Shown: positions 47,134 to 58,356, counted from the stretch's first letter. The stretch is DNA of 64,000 bases from an uncultured Alphaproteobacteria bacterium (GCA_903860975.1 CAIOSI010000040.1:1-64000), one strand, 5' to 3'. The notes: generated from the sequence alone by a model not told the origin. Program-made: numbers and translations.

Positions 47134-48239
47134 GCGCTTGGACTGACGTCACGTCAGAAACCCCTAATCAAACCGTCCCTGCGACCCGGACGCGCCCGTT
47201 TTTCTGGTCTGTGCGCCGGGAACTTTGGGAAAACCACGCCATCTGGGTCGCGCCTTTGGTTGTTGCGGCAATCGTCATCTTCGGTTTCTCGGTCGGTTTG
47301 TTCACGCCTCACAGCCTGACCACCGTCGATCGCACCACGGTGGTCAGTCAATCGAAGACCGTAAATGGCGTGGTGGTCAGCAAAACTGTCAGGCGAGGGG
47401 GTGGCGAATTCGTGATTTCCGCGGGGCCAGATGCGGACACCATGACGCAAGCCGACCCTGCTCCGGGAGCGAATGAAGCCGTCGCAAGGGTCGCAAAGCC
47501 CGCCGTGATGACCCAGGCGCAACGGCTCCAGATGGCCGTCCTGCCCTATGACTTCGTCGCTTTGGCGATGATCGTGACAATGTTCCTGGTCGCGGTTTTC
47601 TATTGCCTGGGCGCGATGCACAATGAACGACGCGATCGCAGCATCCTGTTCTGGAAATCGCTGCCGGTGCCGGACCTGATCACAGTGCTCGCCAAGGCGA
47701 GCATCCCGATGGCCGTACTCCCCGCGGTTACCATTGGGGTCACATTGGCGACCCAGCTGGTCATGCTGATGCTCAACGCCGCCGAATGGATGGGCCACGG
47801 TCGAGAGCTTACCGCTCTATGGCCACGCATTCCGCTAGGCGAAATGTCTGTGGTGCTGGTCTACGGCATGGTCACGCTGACGCTGTGGTGGGCCCCGGTC
47901 TATGCGTGGCTTCTGCTGGTCTCGGTGTGGGCGCGGCGCGCGCCGTTCCTCTGGGCCCTTCTGCCGCCCCTCGGCTTGGCGCTGGCGGAAAAGCTCGCCT
48001 TCAATACGACCAATGTCATCAGCGCGCTGTCGTCGCGGATCATGGGCTCCTACGAGGACGCCTTTGTCGTGCCCGCAAAGAGCGCTGTGCGAACGCCCGA
48101 TACGATCGCGACCATCACGATCTCGCAGATCGATGCCGGCAAGTTCCTCACCACGCCTGGGCTATGGACGGGATTGATTGTCGCTGCTGGGTTGGGGGCC
48201 GCAATAATCTGGCTTCGGCGAAACCGCGAGCCGCTCTGA
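47130..48239 (+). CDS. ABC transporter permease
   Basis: Polytopic, 4-bp overlap with ATPase gene; HNERRDRSILFWKSLPVPD typical of ABC-2-type permeases. Confidence 0.88.
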   Translation: MSAWTDVTSETPNQTVPATRTRPFFWSVRRELWENHAIWVAPLVVAAIVIFGFSVGLFTPHSLTTVDRTTVVSQSKTVNGVVVSKTVRRGGGEFVISAGPDADTMTQADPAPGANEAVARVAKPAVMTQAQRLQMAVLPYDFVALAMIVTMFLVAVFYCLGAMHNERRDRSILFWKSLPVPDLITVLAKASIPMAVLPAVTIGVTLATQLVMLMLNAAEWMGHGRELTALWPRIPLGEMSVVLVYGMVTLTLWWAPVYAWLLLVSVWARRAPFLWALLPPLGLALAEKLAFNTTNVISALSSRIMGSYEDAFVVPAKSAVRTPDTIATITISQIDAGKFLTTPGLWTGLIVAAGLGAAIIWLRRNREPL

Positions 48240-48557
48240 GGCCATAGGGTCGGGTTGGCGCAATCGAGCAGGCTGTTGCCGACAGGCCAGGACGTACGCG
48301 CGCCGACTATCGCCGCAGCCGCTGCAGGCCAGGTTTGCCACATGAGCGCGGGGCTCGCCTTGGCGTCCGGCGGTGCGGCCTTGGCTCTATGCAGGGTGCG
48401 ACGGTGCCGGCTGGTCATCTGATCCTTCCACGGGCACGCGCCGGCAAGCCTGAATGCCGCAAGGCGCCGATATCGCTTGAGGGGCGGCTGAACGCGGAGG
48501 ATACCGGGTGAGCCTCGCGTGTTTGCTCGAGGCCGTCGGAATGGGGAGCCAAGCCTG

Positions 48558-49793
48558 GTGTCGACCTTCGATATGGCGACCCTGTTTCTATGCGCGGTGT
48601 CGCTTGGAGCCTGGCTGAACGCCCGGACCGCACGTCTGCCGCATGGGGTGGCGATGCTGTTCGTGGGCCTCGCTGGAGCCCTGGTCATTCTGGCGCTGAA
48701 AGCGCTTCGACCAGACCTCGCCTCAGGCGTTATCGCCACCATCGGCCGTATCGATTTTGCTCAGACCGTACTGGGCTACATGCTGGCATTTCTGCTGTTT
48801 GCGGGCGCCATGCAGGTCGATCTGGCGGAACTTCGCCGCCGTCGCTTTTCGGTCTGGACGCTGGCGACCGTCGGCGTCGTCGCCTCGACCGTCATCGTGG
48901 GCGTGGGCCTATGGCTAGCCGCGCGGGGGCTCGGGTTCGACCTGCCGCTTCCCTGGGCGCTGGTTTTTGGCGCACTCGTTAGCCCGACGGATCCGATCGC
49001 TGTCATTGCGACGGTCAGACGTGGACACCTATCGAAGCGCCTGCAGGTGATTTTGCAAGGCGAAGCGCTGTTCAATGACGGTGTCGGCATCGTCGTTTTC
49101 ACAGCGCTTGTGGCCTTCGCCAGTGGTGTCGCGCCCAGTCCATCTGAGGCGTTGTGGCAGGTGTTCGTGCAAGCCGCGGGCGGCCTTGCGCTCGGCACTG
49201 CGGGCGGCTTCATCGTGTTGCGCGCCATGCGCGGGGTCGATGAGTTCGTGGCCGAGGTCAGTCTGACCCTGGTGCTCGCCATGGCGGTTTATGCGGGCGC
49301 CCAGGCTCTGCATTTGAGCGGACCGATCGCTGCGGTGGGAGCGGGTCTGATGATTGGTGACAGACACACCAAGAGGGTGACGAGCGAAGCGACGGAAGCC
49401 TATCTCCGGAGCTTTTGGACCCTGGTCGACGAGATCCTCAACGCCTTGTTGTTCGTGATGCTGGGCTTGCAGCTCGTCGTCGTTCCCGTCGCGATACGCG
49501 AAGCCGGGCTTTGCGCCATTGCAGTCCTCCTGGTGTTGGTCGCACGTTTCCTTGTCGTGCTTCCCTGGGGCGGCTTCCTTCGCCTCCGACACCAGGAAAA
49601 AGGTGCTAGCCTCATCCTGGCCTGGGGCGGGCTACATGGCGCACTGTGCCTAGCCCTTGCCTTAAGTGTTCCGCCTGGACCCCATCGCCCGCTCATCCTG
49701 GCTGCAGCCTATTTTGTGGCGATCTTCTCGGTGGCGGTGCAGGGCCTGACGTTTGGCCCCCTCACAAAGATCCTTCACCGGCGCAACCCTTGA
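48558..49793 (+). CDS. Na+/H+ antiporter, CPA1 family
   Basis: ALVFGALVSPTDPIAVIATVRRGHLSKRLQVILQGEALFNDGVGIVVF; GTG start proposed. Confidence 0.92.
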   Translation: MSTFDMATLFLCAVSLGAWLNARTARLPHGVAMLFVGLAGALVILALKALRPDLASGVIATIGRIDFAQTVLGYMLAFLLFAGAMQVDLAELRRRRFSVWTLATVGVVASTVIVGVGLWLAARGLGFDLPLPWALVFGALVSPTDPIAVIATVRRGHLSKRLQVILQGEALFNDGVGIVVFTALVAFASGVAPSPSEALWQVFVQAAGGLALGTAGGFIVLRAMRGVDEFVAEVSLTLVLAMAVYAGAQALHLSGPIAAVGAGLMIGDRHTKRVTSEATEAYLRSFWTLVDEILNALLFVMLGLQLVVVPVAIREAGLCAIAVLLVLVARFLVVLPWGGFLRLRHQEKGASLILAWGGLHGALCLALALSVPPGPHRPLILAAAYFVAIFSVAVQGLTFGPLTKILHRRNP

Positions 49794-50007
49794 TGTTCCC
49801 GTCGTGCCGGACGAGCGGGCGGCGACGTCGTTCAAGCCATCACCGGGGCGACGTCCGATCGGGCCTGGCGGGGCGTTTCCACGTTGGCGAGGCCCGCCGT
49901 TCCCGCTTGAACCTATCGCCGTCGCTCCAGGGTCTTCTGATCTGACAGCCGCGTTGGTTTTTGAGCCCATTCAGGATCGATGAGGAATTTGGAGCAAGAA
50001 GGCGGTG

Positions 50008-50484
50008 TTATCGCCCGATGGGCAGCTGGGTCGTGGATTTGACCTCTTCGAGGACGGCATAGGTCCGCGTTTCACGAACACCCGGTATGCGAACCAGGAC
50101 TTCGCCCAGGAATTTTCGATACTCGCCGAAGTCCCGTACGCGCGCCTTGATCAGGTAGTCGAAACCGCCAGCGACCATGTGACATTCTAAGACGTCGGGG
50201 GCGCGTCGTGCGGCGGCGGCGAAGGTTTCGAAAACCTCAGGTGTCGTTCGGTCCAATACGACCTCAACGAAGATCAGTAGGGCGCGGCCCACTTTTTGAG
50301 GATCAAGTATGGCGGCAAAGCCTGTGATGAAGCCATTGTCCTTCAACCTGCGGACACGATCGGAGCAGGCCGACGGCGATAGGCTGCAACGTTCCGCCAG
50401 TTCGCCGTTGCTGATGCGCCCTTCCGACTGCAGCACGTTCAGTAAGCGGCGATCCGTGTCGTCCAGCCGGTTATTATTCGGCAT
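50008..50484 (-). CDS. Lrp/AsnC-family regulator, probably of putA
   Basis: LDDTDRRLLNVLQSEGRISNGELAERCSLSPSACSDRVRRLKDNGFITGFAAILD; divergent from putA. Confidence 0.93.
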   Translation of the reverse strand: MPNNNRLDDTDRRLLNVLQSEGRISNGELAERCSLSPSACSDRVRRLKDNGFITGFAAILDPQKVGRALLIFVEVVLDRTTPEVFETFAAAARRAPDVLECHMVAGGFDYLIKARVRDFGEYRKFLGEVLVRIPGVRETRTYAVLEEVKSTTQLPIGR

Positions 50485-50588
50485 ATTTCAAATATTCCAA
50501 CTTTCGACGTTCTTTTGTGGATTTAATCCGTAGCACATTCGGATCTTCTATCTCTACCCCGGATCGTATCTGATAGGGAGTTCGGGCC

Positions 50589-53500
50589 GTGGCGTTCAAT
50601 CACCTCGATCACGTGAAATTCGTCGACGAACGCGGTGCTGTGGCGACGAACCTTGCGGCAGCGCCGCTGAGTGCAGAGGACCGCGAAGCGGTGAGCCAGG
50701 AAGCGATCGCGCTTGTGCGGGCGGCGCGGCGCGGCGCTCGACGTCAGGGCGTGGTGGAAAGCTTTCTCCAGGAGTTCAGCCTTTCCACCCGCGAAGGCCT
50801 GGCGCTGATGTGCCTGGCGGAGGCTCTGCTGCGGACACCTGACGAAGAAGCCCGCGCCCGGTTGATTGCGGAGAAGATCGCTTCGGCAGATTGGTCACGC
50901 CACGCGGGAGCCTCAGACTCGATCCTGGTCAACGCTTCGACCTGGAGCCTGATGCTCACCGGCAAACTGATCGACCCGGACGCGCAAGCCGGCGCCGATC
51001 TGCCGGGATTTATCCGCCGCCTCGCTGGCCGGCTCGGGGAGCCCGTCATTCGCCGGGCCGTCGGTGCGGCTGTCCGGATCATGGGCGAACAGTTTGTGCT
51101 CGGCGCGACAATTGAAAAAGCCATTCGCCGCGCCGCGCAGGACGGCTTCGTCTGTTCCTTCGATATGCTGGGCGAGGGCGCCCGTACCGAAGCTGACGCT
51201 GACCGCTATGAGGCCGCCTACGCCGACGCCATCACGGTCATCGGCAAACAGGGTGCCAACCATGGCCCTGAAACCGGTCACGGCGTCTCCGTAAAGCTAT
51301 CTGCGCTTTCGCCGCGCTTTGAAGCCCGCGAGCCCGACCGCGTCTGGGGTGAGCTTTATCCGCGCATCAAGCGCCTGGCAGTTCTGGCCGCTGCGGCCGA
51401 CATCAATCTCACCCTAGATGCCGAGGAGGCTGACCGGCTGGTGATCTCTTTAGACCTCCTCGAAAAGCTCGCGGGGGAGGTCGATCTGGGGGACTGGGCG
51501 GGTCTTGGCCTTGCCGTCCAGGCCTACCAGAAGCGCGCGCCGCAGGTGATCGAGGCCGTGGCCGGGATCGCGAGAGCGAGCGGACGGCGGCTCATGGTCC
51601 GTCTGGTGAAAGGCGCCTATTGGGATTCAGAGGTGAAGCGCGCCCAAGTGGCTGGGTTATCTGGCTATCCGGTCTATACGACCAAGGCGGCGACGGATCT
51701 TTCCTACCTGGTCTGCGCGCGCAGGCTCTTGGGCGCTGCGCCTGCGCTTTACGGTCAGTTCGCAACCCACAACGCTCATACGTTTGCCGCTATCCGTCAG
51801 ATGGCGACGCAGGCTGGCCTATCGCCAGAATTTCAACGCCTGCATGGCATGGGCGAGGCGCTCTATGCCGGCGCCGGCGAGCGCTATGGCGCCTTTCCTC
51901 TTCGGGTCTATGCGCCTGTGGGAAGTCATGAAGACCTCCTGCCTTATCTGGTTCGTCGGCTGCTGGAGAACGGGGCCAACACCTCCTTCGTCCATGCGCT
52001 GCTCGATGAGCGCACCCCCGTGGAGAAGGTGGTCACCGACCCGATCTCTGCGGTTGAGGCGACAGGGGGGGCACCACACCCTCGCATTCCATTGCCTGTG
52101 GACCTTTACGGCCCGAGCCGCCGAAACTCGCAGGGTCTGGATCTCTCCATCGCCGCGACGCGCGAGGGCATCGCCGACACCATCGCTGCGCTGCCTGTGC
52201 TTGAGGCCGGTCCAATCGTCAGCGGCAGGGCCGGAACCGGCGCGGCGAGCCCGAGGTTCTCGCCCTCAGACCTTTCCAAGATCATCGGCCGAGCTTGCGA
52301 CTCGACGACGGGCGAAATCGATTTGGCCTATGCCGCGGCCCGTACTGCGCAGCCTGCATGGAACGCGCTTGGCGGAGAAGGCCGCGCGCCTGTGCTCAGA
52401 GCGATGGCCGAGACGCTCGAAGCCAACCGCGAACGACTGATCGCCATCTGCGCAGCCGAGGCGGGAAAGACCCTTTCGGATGGCCTCGCCGAGGTCCGTG
52501 AAGCCGCCGACTTCTGTCGCTACTATGCAAGTCTTGCCGAACGCCAGTTCGGCGCGCCGGAGATCCTGCATGGACCGGTTGGCGAGACCAACCAACTCTC
52601 TTTGCACGGACGCGGCGTCTTCGCCTGCATTAGCCCTTGGAACTTCCCGCTGGCCATATTTACAGGCCAGATCGCCGCGGCTCTGGCCGCGGGCAACGCC
52701 GTGCTCGCAAAACCCGCGGAGCAGACGCCTCTGATCGCAGCCGAGGCCGTGCGACTGTTCCACGACGCGGGGCTTGATCCGAACCTGCTGCATCTGCTGC
52801 CGGGAGGTGGCGAAACGATCGGTCAGGCCTTGGTTTTACACTCTGCCTGCTCCGGAGTCGCCTTTACGGGCGCCGCCGAGACGGCCTGGGCGATCAATCG
52901 GACGCTCGCCGCGCGAAGCGGCCCGATCCTGCCGCTTATCGCCGAGACCGGCGGCCTCAACGCGATGTTCGTCGACACCACAGCCTTGCGTGAACAGGTG
53001 ATCGACGACGTGATCGCCTCGGCTTTTGGGTCCGCTGGCCAGCGGTGTTCGGCCTTGCGCGTATTGTTCTTGCCGCATGAGACCGCCGAGGCCCTGATTG
53101 AAGGGTTGGCGGGCGCGATGGAAGCATTGGTTTTCGGTGATCCGGCCGATCCGCGAACCGACATTGGTCCCGTCATTGATGAAGAGGCTCGCGCCGCGCT
53201 GATCGCCCACCGCACGCGCCTCGTCCAAGAGGCCAAGATCGTGCATGAGCTGGCCTCTTTGGACGAAGGGTATTTTTTCGGGCCGATCTTGGCCGAGATT
53301 GCCTCCGCAGCCTTTCTAAGGAAGGAGGTGTTCGGACCCATCCTGCATGTGGTCCGTTACGATCCTTCCGATCTGGAGGCTGCAGCCGCTCCACTGGCCG
53401 CCACGGGCTATGGTCTGACGCTTGGCGTGCACAGTCGCATTGAGGCTTTCGCCGCTCAGGTCCTGGCCGCCGTCCCAGCGGGTAATGCCTATGTGAACCG

Positions 53501-53669
53501 CTCCATGATCGGGGCGGTGGTCGGCGTTCAGCCGTTCGGCGGCGAGGGACTTTCGGGGACGGGCCCAAAGGCTGGCGGTCCCCATAGTCTGTTGCGCTAT
53601 GCGCTCGAGCGCGCGGTGAGCGTCAATATAGCCGCTCAAGGGGGGGATCCGGCGCTGCTCAACCTCTAA
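50589..53669 (+). CDS. putA: Bifunctional proline dehydrogenase / L-glutamate gamma-semialdehyde dehydrogenase
   Basis: GTG start; PRODH region GHGVSVKLSALSPRFE, RLVKGAYWDSEVKRAQVAG; ALDH ACISPWNFPLAIFTGQIAAALAAGNAVLAKPAEQTP, FGSAGQRCSALRVLFL. Confidence 0.97.
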   Translation: MAFNHLDHVKFVDERGAVATNLAAAPLSAEDREAVSQEAIALVRAARRGARRQGVVESFLQEFSLSTREGLALMCLAEALLRTPDEEARARLIAEKIASADWSRHAGASDSILVNASTWSLMLTGKLIDPDAQAGADLPGFIRRLAGRLGEPVIRRAVGAAVRIMGEQFVLGATIEKAIRRAAQDGFVCSFDMLGEGARTEADADRYEAAYADAITVIGKQGANHGPETGHGVSVKLSALSPRFEAREPDRVWGELYPRIKRLAVLAAAADINLTLDAEEADRLVISLDLLEKLAGEVDLGDWAGLGLAVQAYQKRAPQVIEAVAGIARASGRRLMVRLVKGAYWDSEVKRAQVAGLSGYPVYTTKAATDLSYLVCARRLLGAAPALYGQFATHNAHTFAAIRQMATQAGLSPEFQRLHGMGEALYAGAGERYGAFPLRVYAPVGSHEDLLPYLVRRLLENGANTSFVHALLDERTPVEKVVTDPISAVEATGGAPHPRIPLPVDLYGPSRRNSQGLDLSIAATREGIADTIAALPVLEAGPIVSGRAGTGAASPRFSPSDLSKIIGRACDSTTGEIDLAYAAARTAQPAWNALGGEGRAPVLRAMAETLEANRERLIAICAAEAGKTLSDGLAEVREAADFCRYYASLAERQFGAPEILHGPVGETNQLSLHGRGVFACISPWNFPLAIFTGQIAAALAAGNAVLAKPAEQTPLIAAEAVRLFHDAGLDPNLLHLLPGGGETIGQALVLHSACSGVAFTGAAETAWAINRTLAARSGPILPLIAETGGLNAMFVDTTALREQVIDDVIASAFGSAGQRCSALRVLFLPHETAEALIEGLAGAMEALVFGDPADPRTDIGPVIDEEARAALIAHRTRLVQEAKIVHELASLDEGYFFGPILAEIASAAFLRKEVFGPILHVVRYDPSDLEAAAAPLAATGYGLTLGVHSRIEAFAAQVLAAVPAGNAYVNRSMIGAVVGVQPFGGEGLSGTGPKAGGPHSLLRYALERAVSVNIAAQGGDPALLNL

Positions 53670-53797
53670 GGTCAGGCGCAGGCGCTTCGGCGGCGCGTGA
53701 GGCGACGTGGCGCGTTTACGTCATGCGTTGGCCAACGCGCCGGGTCATGTCTCATGAAGGCTGGAGCGGTCGCCAGGGTCGTGTAGAACATCGCGTG

Positions 53798-56365
53798 ATG
53801 ATCGACGGACGTTGGCATAGCTCGCATAATAAGAGATCCGGGTTCGCCGTAGCGGTTCTCTTCCTTTTGGTGACAGGGGTCCCGCGAGCGGTCCAGGCCG
53901 AAACGGGGCAAGGTGCGACCGTAAGCGGCGTGGTGGTCGTTGGCACGCCCCTGGACGCCGCCGGCGTTCCACTTTCCCGAACCCCCGCAAACGCCCAGGC
54001 GCTGGACGCGCGCGACCCTGCGCAGCAGGGCGCAACAAATCTGGCCGACCTGCTCAACAACAATTTGGCATCGGTGAGTGTCAGCGATGGGACCGGCAAC
54101 CCCTACCAGAACGACGTCAGTTACCGTGGCTTCCAGGCGACCTCTCTGCTGGGGGCCTCCGTCGGTCTAGCCGTCTATTTTGACGGCGCACGGGTCAACG
54201 AACCGTTCGGCTCGATCGTGAACTGGGATCTCATTCCCATGAACGCGGTTGCCAGCATCAACGTTCAACCCGGGTCCAATCCCATTTTCGGTTTGAACGC
54301 ATTGGGCGGAGCCTTGGTGGTCAATTCCCGGACGGGTCAGGACAGTCCTGGGTTTGCCGCAAGCCTCCTTGGCGGCTCGTTCGGGCGCAGAGCATTGACC
54401 TTCGAGGCGGGTGGAGCCGAGGCGAGCTCGGGGCTCGACTATTTCTTCGCCGGCAACTTCGACGAGCAGGATGGCTATCGTGACGCCTCGGGGTCCGAGG
54501 TCAAGCAGCTCTACGGCAAGGCCCGCTGGCGCAGTCCAGGCGACCGGACCCTCCTTGAGCTTTCCGGGATCTATGCTGACGCCGCCTTACATGCGACCCA
54601 ATCGCTGCCAGTGGACATGCTTGCGAACCCCAGGGCGGCCTACACTGCGCCAGACTCTATCGCCAACCGCGCGGGCCTCATCAACTTCAAGGCCAGCCTA
54701 GGGTTGGATGAGACAAACCATCTGTCGGCCCAAGTCTATGCCCGGCGCTCCAATGCCCAGAGCGTCAATAGCAACGCTGGGCTGGACGATGGTTGTTTCA
54801 ACGCCGATGGCTCGCTCGCGACCGATGCGGCGGGCTTCAAGTGCGCAAACCAGGCGCCCGGCGGGACTGCGGTCAATTCCGTCACGGGCGTAAACGCGCT
54901 GTCCTTGGACTACGGCGACTGGGGACGCGCGATCAACACGAGCCTGGTCGCCTCATCTGTGCGCCAAGATACGATCGGGGTCTCGGCGCAGTGGGCAAGC
55001 TCCACCCCCGTCATCGGTCACAAGAACGCTTTTGTTCTGGGCGGAGCCTTCGATCGATCCGACGTCAGCTACCGGCAGCACACATTCCTGGCGCGCCTGG
55101 AAGACTTCCGGGCCATGGTGATCCCCAACCAGCAGTACGGCTTCACCGCCAACGGATTGCCTCCCTCGACGCTCAATCGACCCGCGTTTTCGGGCAGCAA
55201 TATCGTCTCAGCTGTCAACCTCGGCGCGCAGATGAAGGAAGCGACCGTATTTGTCACAGACACCTTTGATCTCACGCCGAGTCTGAGCCTCACCGCGTCG
55301 GGAAGTTTTGAATACACTTCGATCAATCAATCGGGGGCCAACAGCCGGTTTCTGAACGCCGACGGGGGCTTTGCGTTTACCGACGCCGTCACCGGCGTCA
55401 CCTTCTACAATCCAGCTTTTTCGGGCGCCTTCAAATTCTCAAACTCGGGTTCAGGCTCTGCGGCGACGCCCAATGGCGCGCCGGCCGGTGCGGTCGCGGG
55501 GCCCGAAACCAATAGTCTTGATGGGGCGCATACCTACCAGCGGTTCAATCCGCGGATCGGCTTGAACTACAATTTCGCCAGCGGAACGGGCCTATTCGGC
55601 GGCTATAGCGAAGCCATGCGTGCGCCAACCTCCATCGAGTTGTCCTGCGCCAACCCGAACAGCCCATGCTCTTTGCCGACAGGGTTCAATGGAGATCCGG
55701 ACCTGAAGGCCGTCACGGCGCGCACACTCGAGCTAGGCGCGCGTGGCGTCTTGTTTGGGACGGTCGTCTGGAACGCTGCGGTCTATGACTCGCGGCTGCG
55801 TAACGACATCCAGTTCATCGCCAGTTCCACCACCTTCGGCTATTTCTTCAACGTCGGCGATACGGAGCGGCGCGGCTTCGAACTTGGCGGACGGACCCAG
55901 ATCGACAAGCTCACGCTGTCAGCCAACTATGGCTACGTGGATGCGGTCTATCGGACGGGCTTCACCACGGCCGGCGGGGAAGATGTCGCCAACGGCGATC
56001 ACATTCCGGGTATTCCCAGCCGCTCATTCAAGCTGCGGGCCGGCTATTCGGTGACCGAGAATTTACGTCTCGGCGCAGCGGTGGTCGTCGCAAGCGACCA
56101 GTATGCGCATGGCAACGAGAGCAATGCCGATCCCCAGGGTCGGCTTGCGGGCTACAGGCTTGTTAACCTCGACGCCCAGTACCGGATCGGCAAGGCGCTT
56201 ACGGTGTCGCTTGAGGTCGACAACCTGTTTGACCGGACCTACGCGACCTACGGGCTGTCTGGGGTGACCAGCATCTACACTTTGGCGACGCAGCAATTCA
56301 GGACGCCCGCGCCGCCGCGCGGCCTCTGGTTGAAAGTCACCTATGCCTTTGGCCGCACAGGCTAA
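53798..56365 (+). CDS. TonB-dependent receptor
   Basis: Signal peptide; plug domain NAQALDARDPAQQGATNLADLLNNNLASVSVSD...; C-terminal VDNLFDRTYATYG...WLKVTYAF. Confidence 0.93.
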   Translation: MIDGRWHSSHNKRSGFAVAVLFLLVTGVPRAVQAETGQGATVSGVVVVGTPLDAAGVPLSRTPANAQALDARDPAQQGATNLADLLNNNLASVSVSDGTGNPYQNDVSYRGFQATSLLGASVGLAVYFDGARVNEPFGSIVNWDLIPMNAVASINVQPGSNPIFGLNALGGALVVNSRTGQDSPGFAASLLGGSFGRRALTFEAGGAEASSGLDYFFAGNFDEQDGYRDASGSEVKQLYGKARWRSPGDRTLLELSGIYADAALHATQSLPVDMLANPRAAYTAPDSIANRAGLINFKASLGLDETNHLSAQVYARRSNAQSVNSNAGLDDGCFNADGSLATDAAGFKCANQAPGGTAVNSVTGVNALSLDYGDWGRAINTSLVASSVRQDTIGVSAQWASSTPVIGHKNAFVLGGAFDRSDVSYRQHTFLARLEDFRAMVIPNQQYGFTANGLPPSTLNRPAFSGSNIVSAVNLGAQMKEATVFVTDTFDLTPSLSLTASGSFEYTSINQSGANSRFLNADGGFAFTDAVTGVTFYNPAFSGAFKFSNSGSGSAATPNGAPAGAVAGPETNSLDGAHTYQRFNPRIGLNYNFASGTGLFGGYSEAMRAPTSIELSCANPNSPCSLPTGFNGDPDLKAVTARTLELGARGVLFGTVVWNAAVYDSRLRNDIQFIASSTTFGYFFNVGDTERRGFELGGRTQIDKLTLSANYGYVDAVYRTGFTTAGGEDVANGDHIPGIPSRSFKLRAGYSVTENLRLGAAVVVASDQYAHGNESNADPQGRLAGYRLVNLDAQYRIGKALTVSLEVDNLFDRTYATYGLSGVTSIYTLATQQFRTPAPPRGLWLKVTYAFGRTG

Positions 56366-56454
56366 GGCTCACGGCCAGGGGTATCCTTCCGGGAAGGGTT
56401 TCGAAAGCGTCGAGGCGAGCTCTGCGCGGTTGCCGTTCTTCCGCGCGGTGCGCG

Positions 56455-57666
56455 TCAGTTAAAGCGACCCGATGCGTCCTGCGCCCGATGTCCCTCGCCG
56501 CTGCCGTTCGCGTCCTCTTCGCCCTTTGGCGGAACGGGCGGCGGATTGCACGGACCGCGCTCGGGTTCCTTGGGGTTGACGGGCACCCGGGTCGGCGCGC
56601 CAGCAGGTTTCAGGAAGCGATCGAACCAGTCGATGGTGACCATCATCGCCCGCTTCCGCTCGACGTCGTAGATGCCGTAATGGGTGATGTCGGGGATCAT
56701 CACCAGCTTGCGTGGCCCCATCACCCGCTCGCAGGCCAGTTGGCCGTTGTTGGCATTTGCAAACAGCTCTTCCTTCTGAGCCAAGACGAACAGCGCGGGC
56801 GTGGTGACTTGGATCGCCTCTTCGACCGGCGCCCAGCGCACCACCTTGGCGCCCACAGCGGCACCCACCTTGGCGCCCAAAGGGGCACCGTCGATGCGCG
56901 CACGCTCGGCCGGATACGGCTCCTGACCCGTTGCGATACGCGAGGCTGCGGCGTTGGCCTGGGCGATCACATTGGCGGGATCCAGCTGGTAGGGCTTATA
57001 GGGCCGGGTATCGACACTGCTCACCTGGCTGACCAGTGCCTTGATCCGAGGTTCATGGGCCGCCACAGCGATGACGTGGCCTCCGGCAAGGTCGGAGCCG
57101 AGAATGCCGATTCGGCCAGCGTCGACCATCGGATCGGTCACCGCATAGCTGATCGCGTTGAACCAGTCCTCAACCTGCTCTGAAGGGTCGACATAGCCGC
57201 GCAGCTCGCGCACTTGCGCCGTGAAATCCCCTCCCGCGCCGGGTTTCTGGCCGGTGAGCATGACCCGCCCTTCGCTGTCGCCCCATCCCCGGTAATCGAA
57301 CAGCATGACCAGAAATCCGGCGCGTGCCAGGTCGAGGGCGTCCTTGTGCAGCATAACCGCCGTACCGCCCCAGCCAGGCGCGATGATGACGGTGGGCAGC
57401 TTGCGACCTTGGTTCTCGGCGGCATAGAACCATTGTCCCTTCAGGCGGACGTTTTCGCTGATGAAGTCTGCAGCCCTGACGTCGATGTCCGGGGGCGGAC
57501 GGTCATCGCCAGCCGAGGTCAAGCCTTGCGCAGTGGCGGGATCGACGGCCACAACCTTAGGGGCGTCGCGACCAATTTGCGCCACCGGGGCCTGCGCGAA
57601 GGCGGGTTTTGGAAATGCAACGACGACGGCGCCGCAACAAGCCAATATTGCAAAAACTGATCTCAT
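56455..57666 (-). CDS. Exported alpha/beta hydrolase (dienelactone-hydrolase/DltD-like Xaa-Pro type)
   Basis: PTVIIAPGWGGTAVMLHKDALDLARAGFLVMLFDYRGWGDSEG, RIGILGSDLAGGHVIAVAAHEPR. Confidence 0.8.
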   Translation of the reverse strand: MRSVFAILACCGAVVVAFPKPAFAQAPVAQIGRDAPKVVAVDPATAQGLTSAGDDRPPPDIDVRAADFISENVRLKGQWFYAAENQGRKLPTVIIAPGWGGTAVMLHKDALDLARAGFLVMLFDYRGWGDSEGRVMLTGQKPGAGGDFTAQVRELRGYVDPSEQVEDWFNAISYAVTDPMVDAGRIGILGSDLAGGHVIAVAAHEPRIKALVSQVSSVDTRPYKPYQLDPANVIAQANAAASRIATGQEPYPAERARIDGAPLGAKVGAAVGAKVVRWAPVEEAIQVTTPALFVLAQKEELFANANNGQLACERVMGPRKLVMIPDITHYGIYDVERKRAMMVTIDWFDRFLKPAGAPTRVPVNPKEPERGPCNPPPVPPKGEEDANGSGEGHRAQDASGRFN

Positions 57667-57714
57667 CGGTTGCTCGATCGCTTTTATTCGCTTTAATGAC
57701 CGAAAATGTTCAAC

Positions 57715-58356
57715 TTAATGAAAGTAATCATCGTATATACCTAGTATTTTATACTGCATTTCGATCTTGGAATCGCCTTCCTTTTTGTGAAGGACGACAG
57801 ATCCACTATATAAATCTTTAGATATCCTCTTCAGGTCTCCTGTTTCTGTTGCTGACTCCCAATGATCTCCTGAAGCAGAAAGCCCGCATGGCTGGAAGCT
57901 TCGAAGAAGATCGTGCTGTGCCGCGGTCGGAATGTCAGCCTCTCCGATAGGCGGCATCCAGGCGGTGCTGAGATTGCTGCGCAACCACACGGTATTGATA
58001 CAGACCCCGTTCGCCGCCCGAAACACCCGAACCGTGCGCGAGTAGGTCCAGTCTGCGTCAGCAACTTCGGGTCTCTGATAGATATTGAAGACGATACCTA
58101 AGCGGAACGCCGGCTGGTCGGGTGTGCTTTTAGGGGCCGCATCGAGCTTGGCCTGCGTCTGCTGAATCTGCTCAGACATCGTCTGAGTTTCCACCTCTTC
58201 TCTCTGGGCGGCCTCCTGGTTCATCAGCATGAGGGCGGCCACCAGGATCAGGAAAAGAAATAGGATCCCGATGAACAGGTCGGTGAAGGACACGAACGGT
58301 CCCTCATCACGGGCCAGCTCCCCAGACCGGGAATGTCGCCGTAACCGTCCAGACAT
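57715..58356 (-). CDS. MotB/ZorB-like single-TM stator subunit without an OmpA peptidoglycan-binding domain
   Basis: N-terminal FVSFTDLFIGILFLFLILVAALML with Asp in TM entry, as in MotB/ZorB/ExbD-type subunits; remaining ~150 aa shows no OmpA motif; overlaps upstream gene by TAATG. Confidence 0.7.
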   Translation of the reverse strand: MSGRLRRHSRSGELARDEGPFVSFTDLFIGILFLFLILVAALMLMNQEAAQREEVETQTMSEQIQQTQAKLDAAPKSTPDQPAFRLGIVFNIYQRPEVADADWTYSRTVRVFRAANGVCINTVWLRSNLSTAWMPPIGEADIPTAAQHDLLRSFQPCGLSASGDHWESATETGDLKRISKDLYSGSVVLHKKEGDSKIEMQYKILGIYDDYFH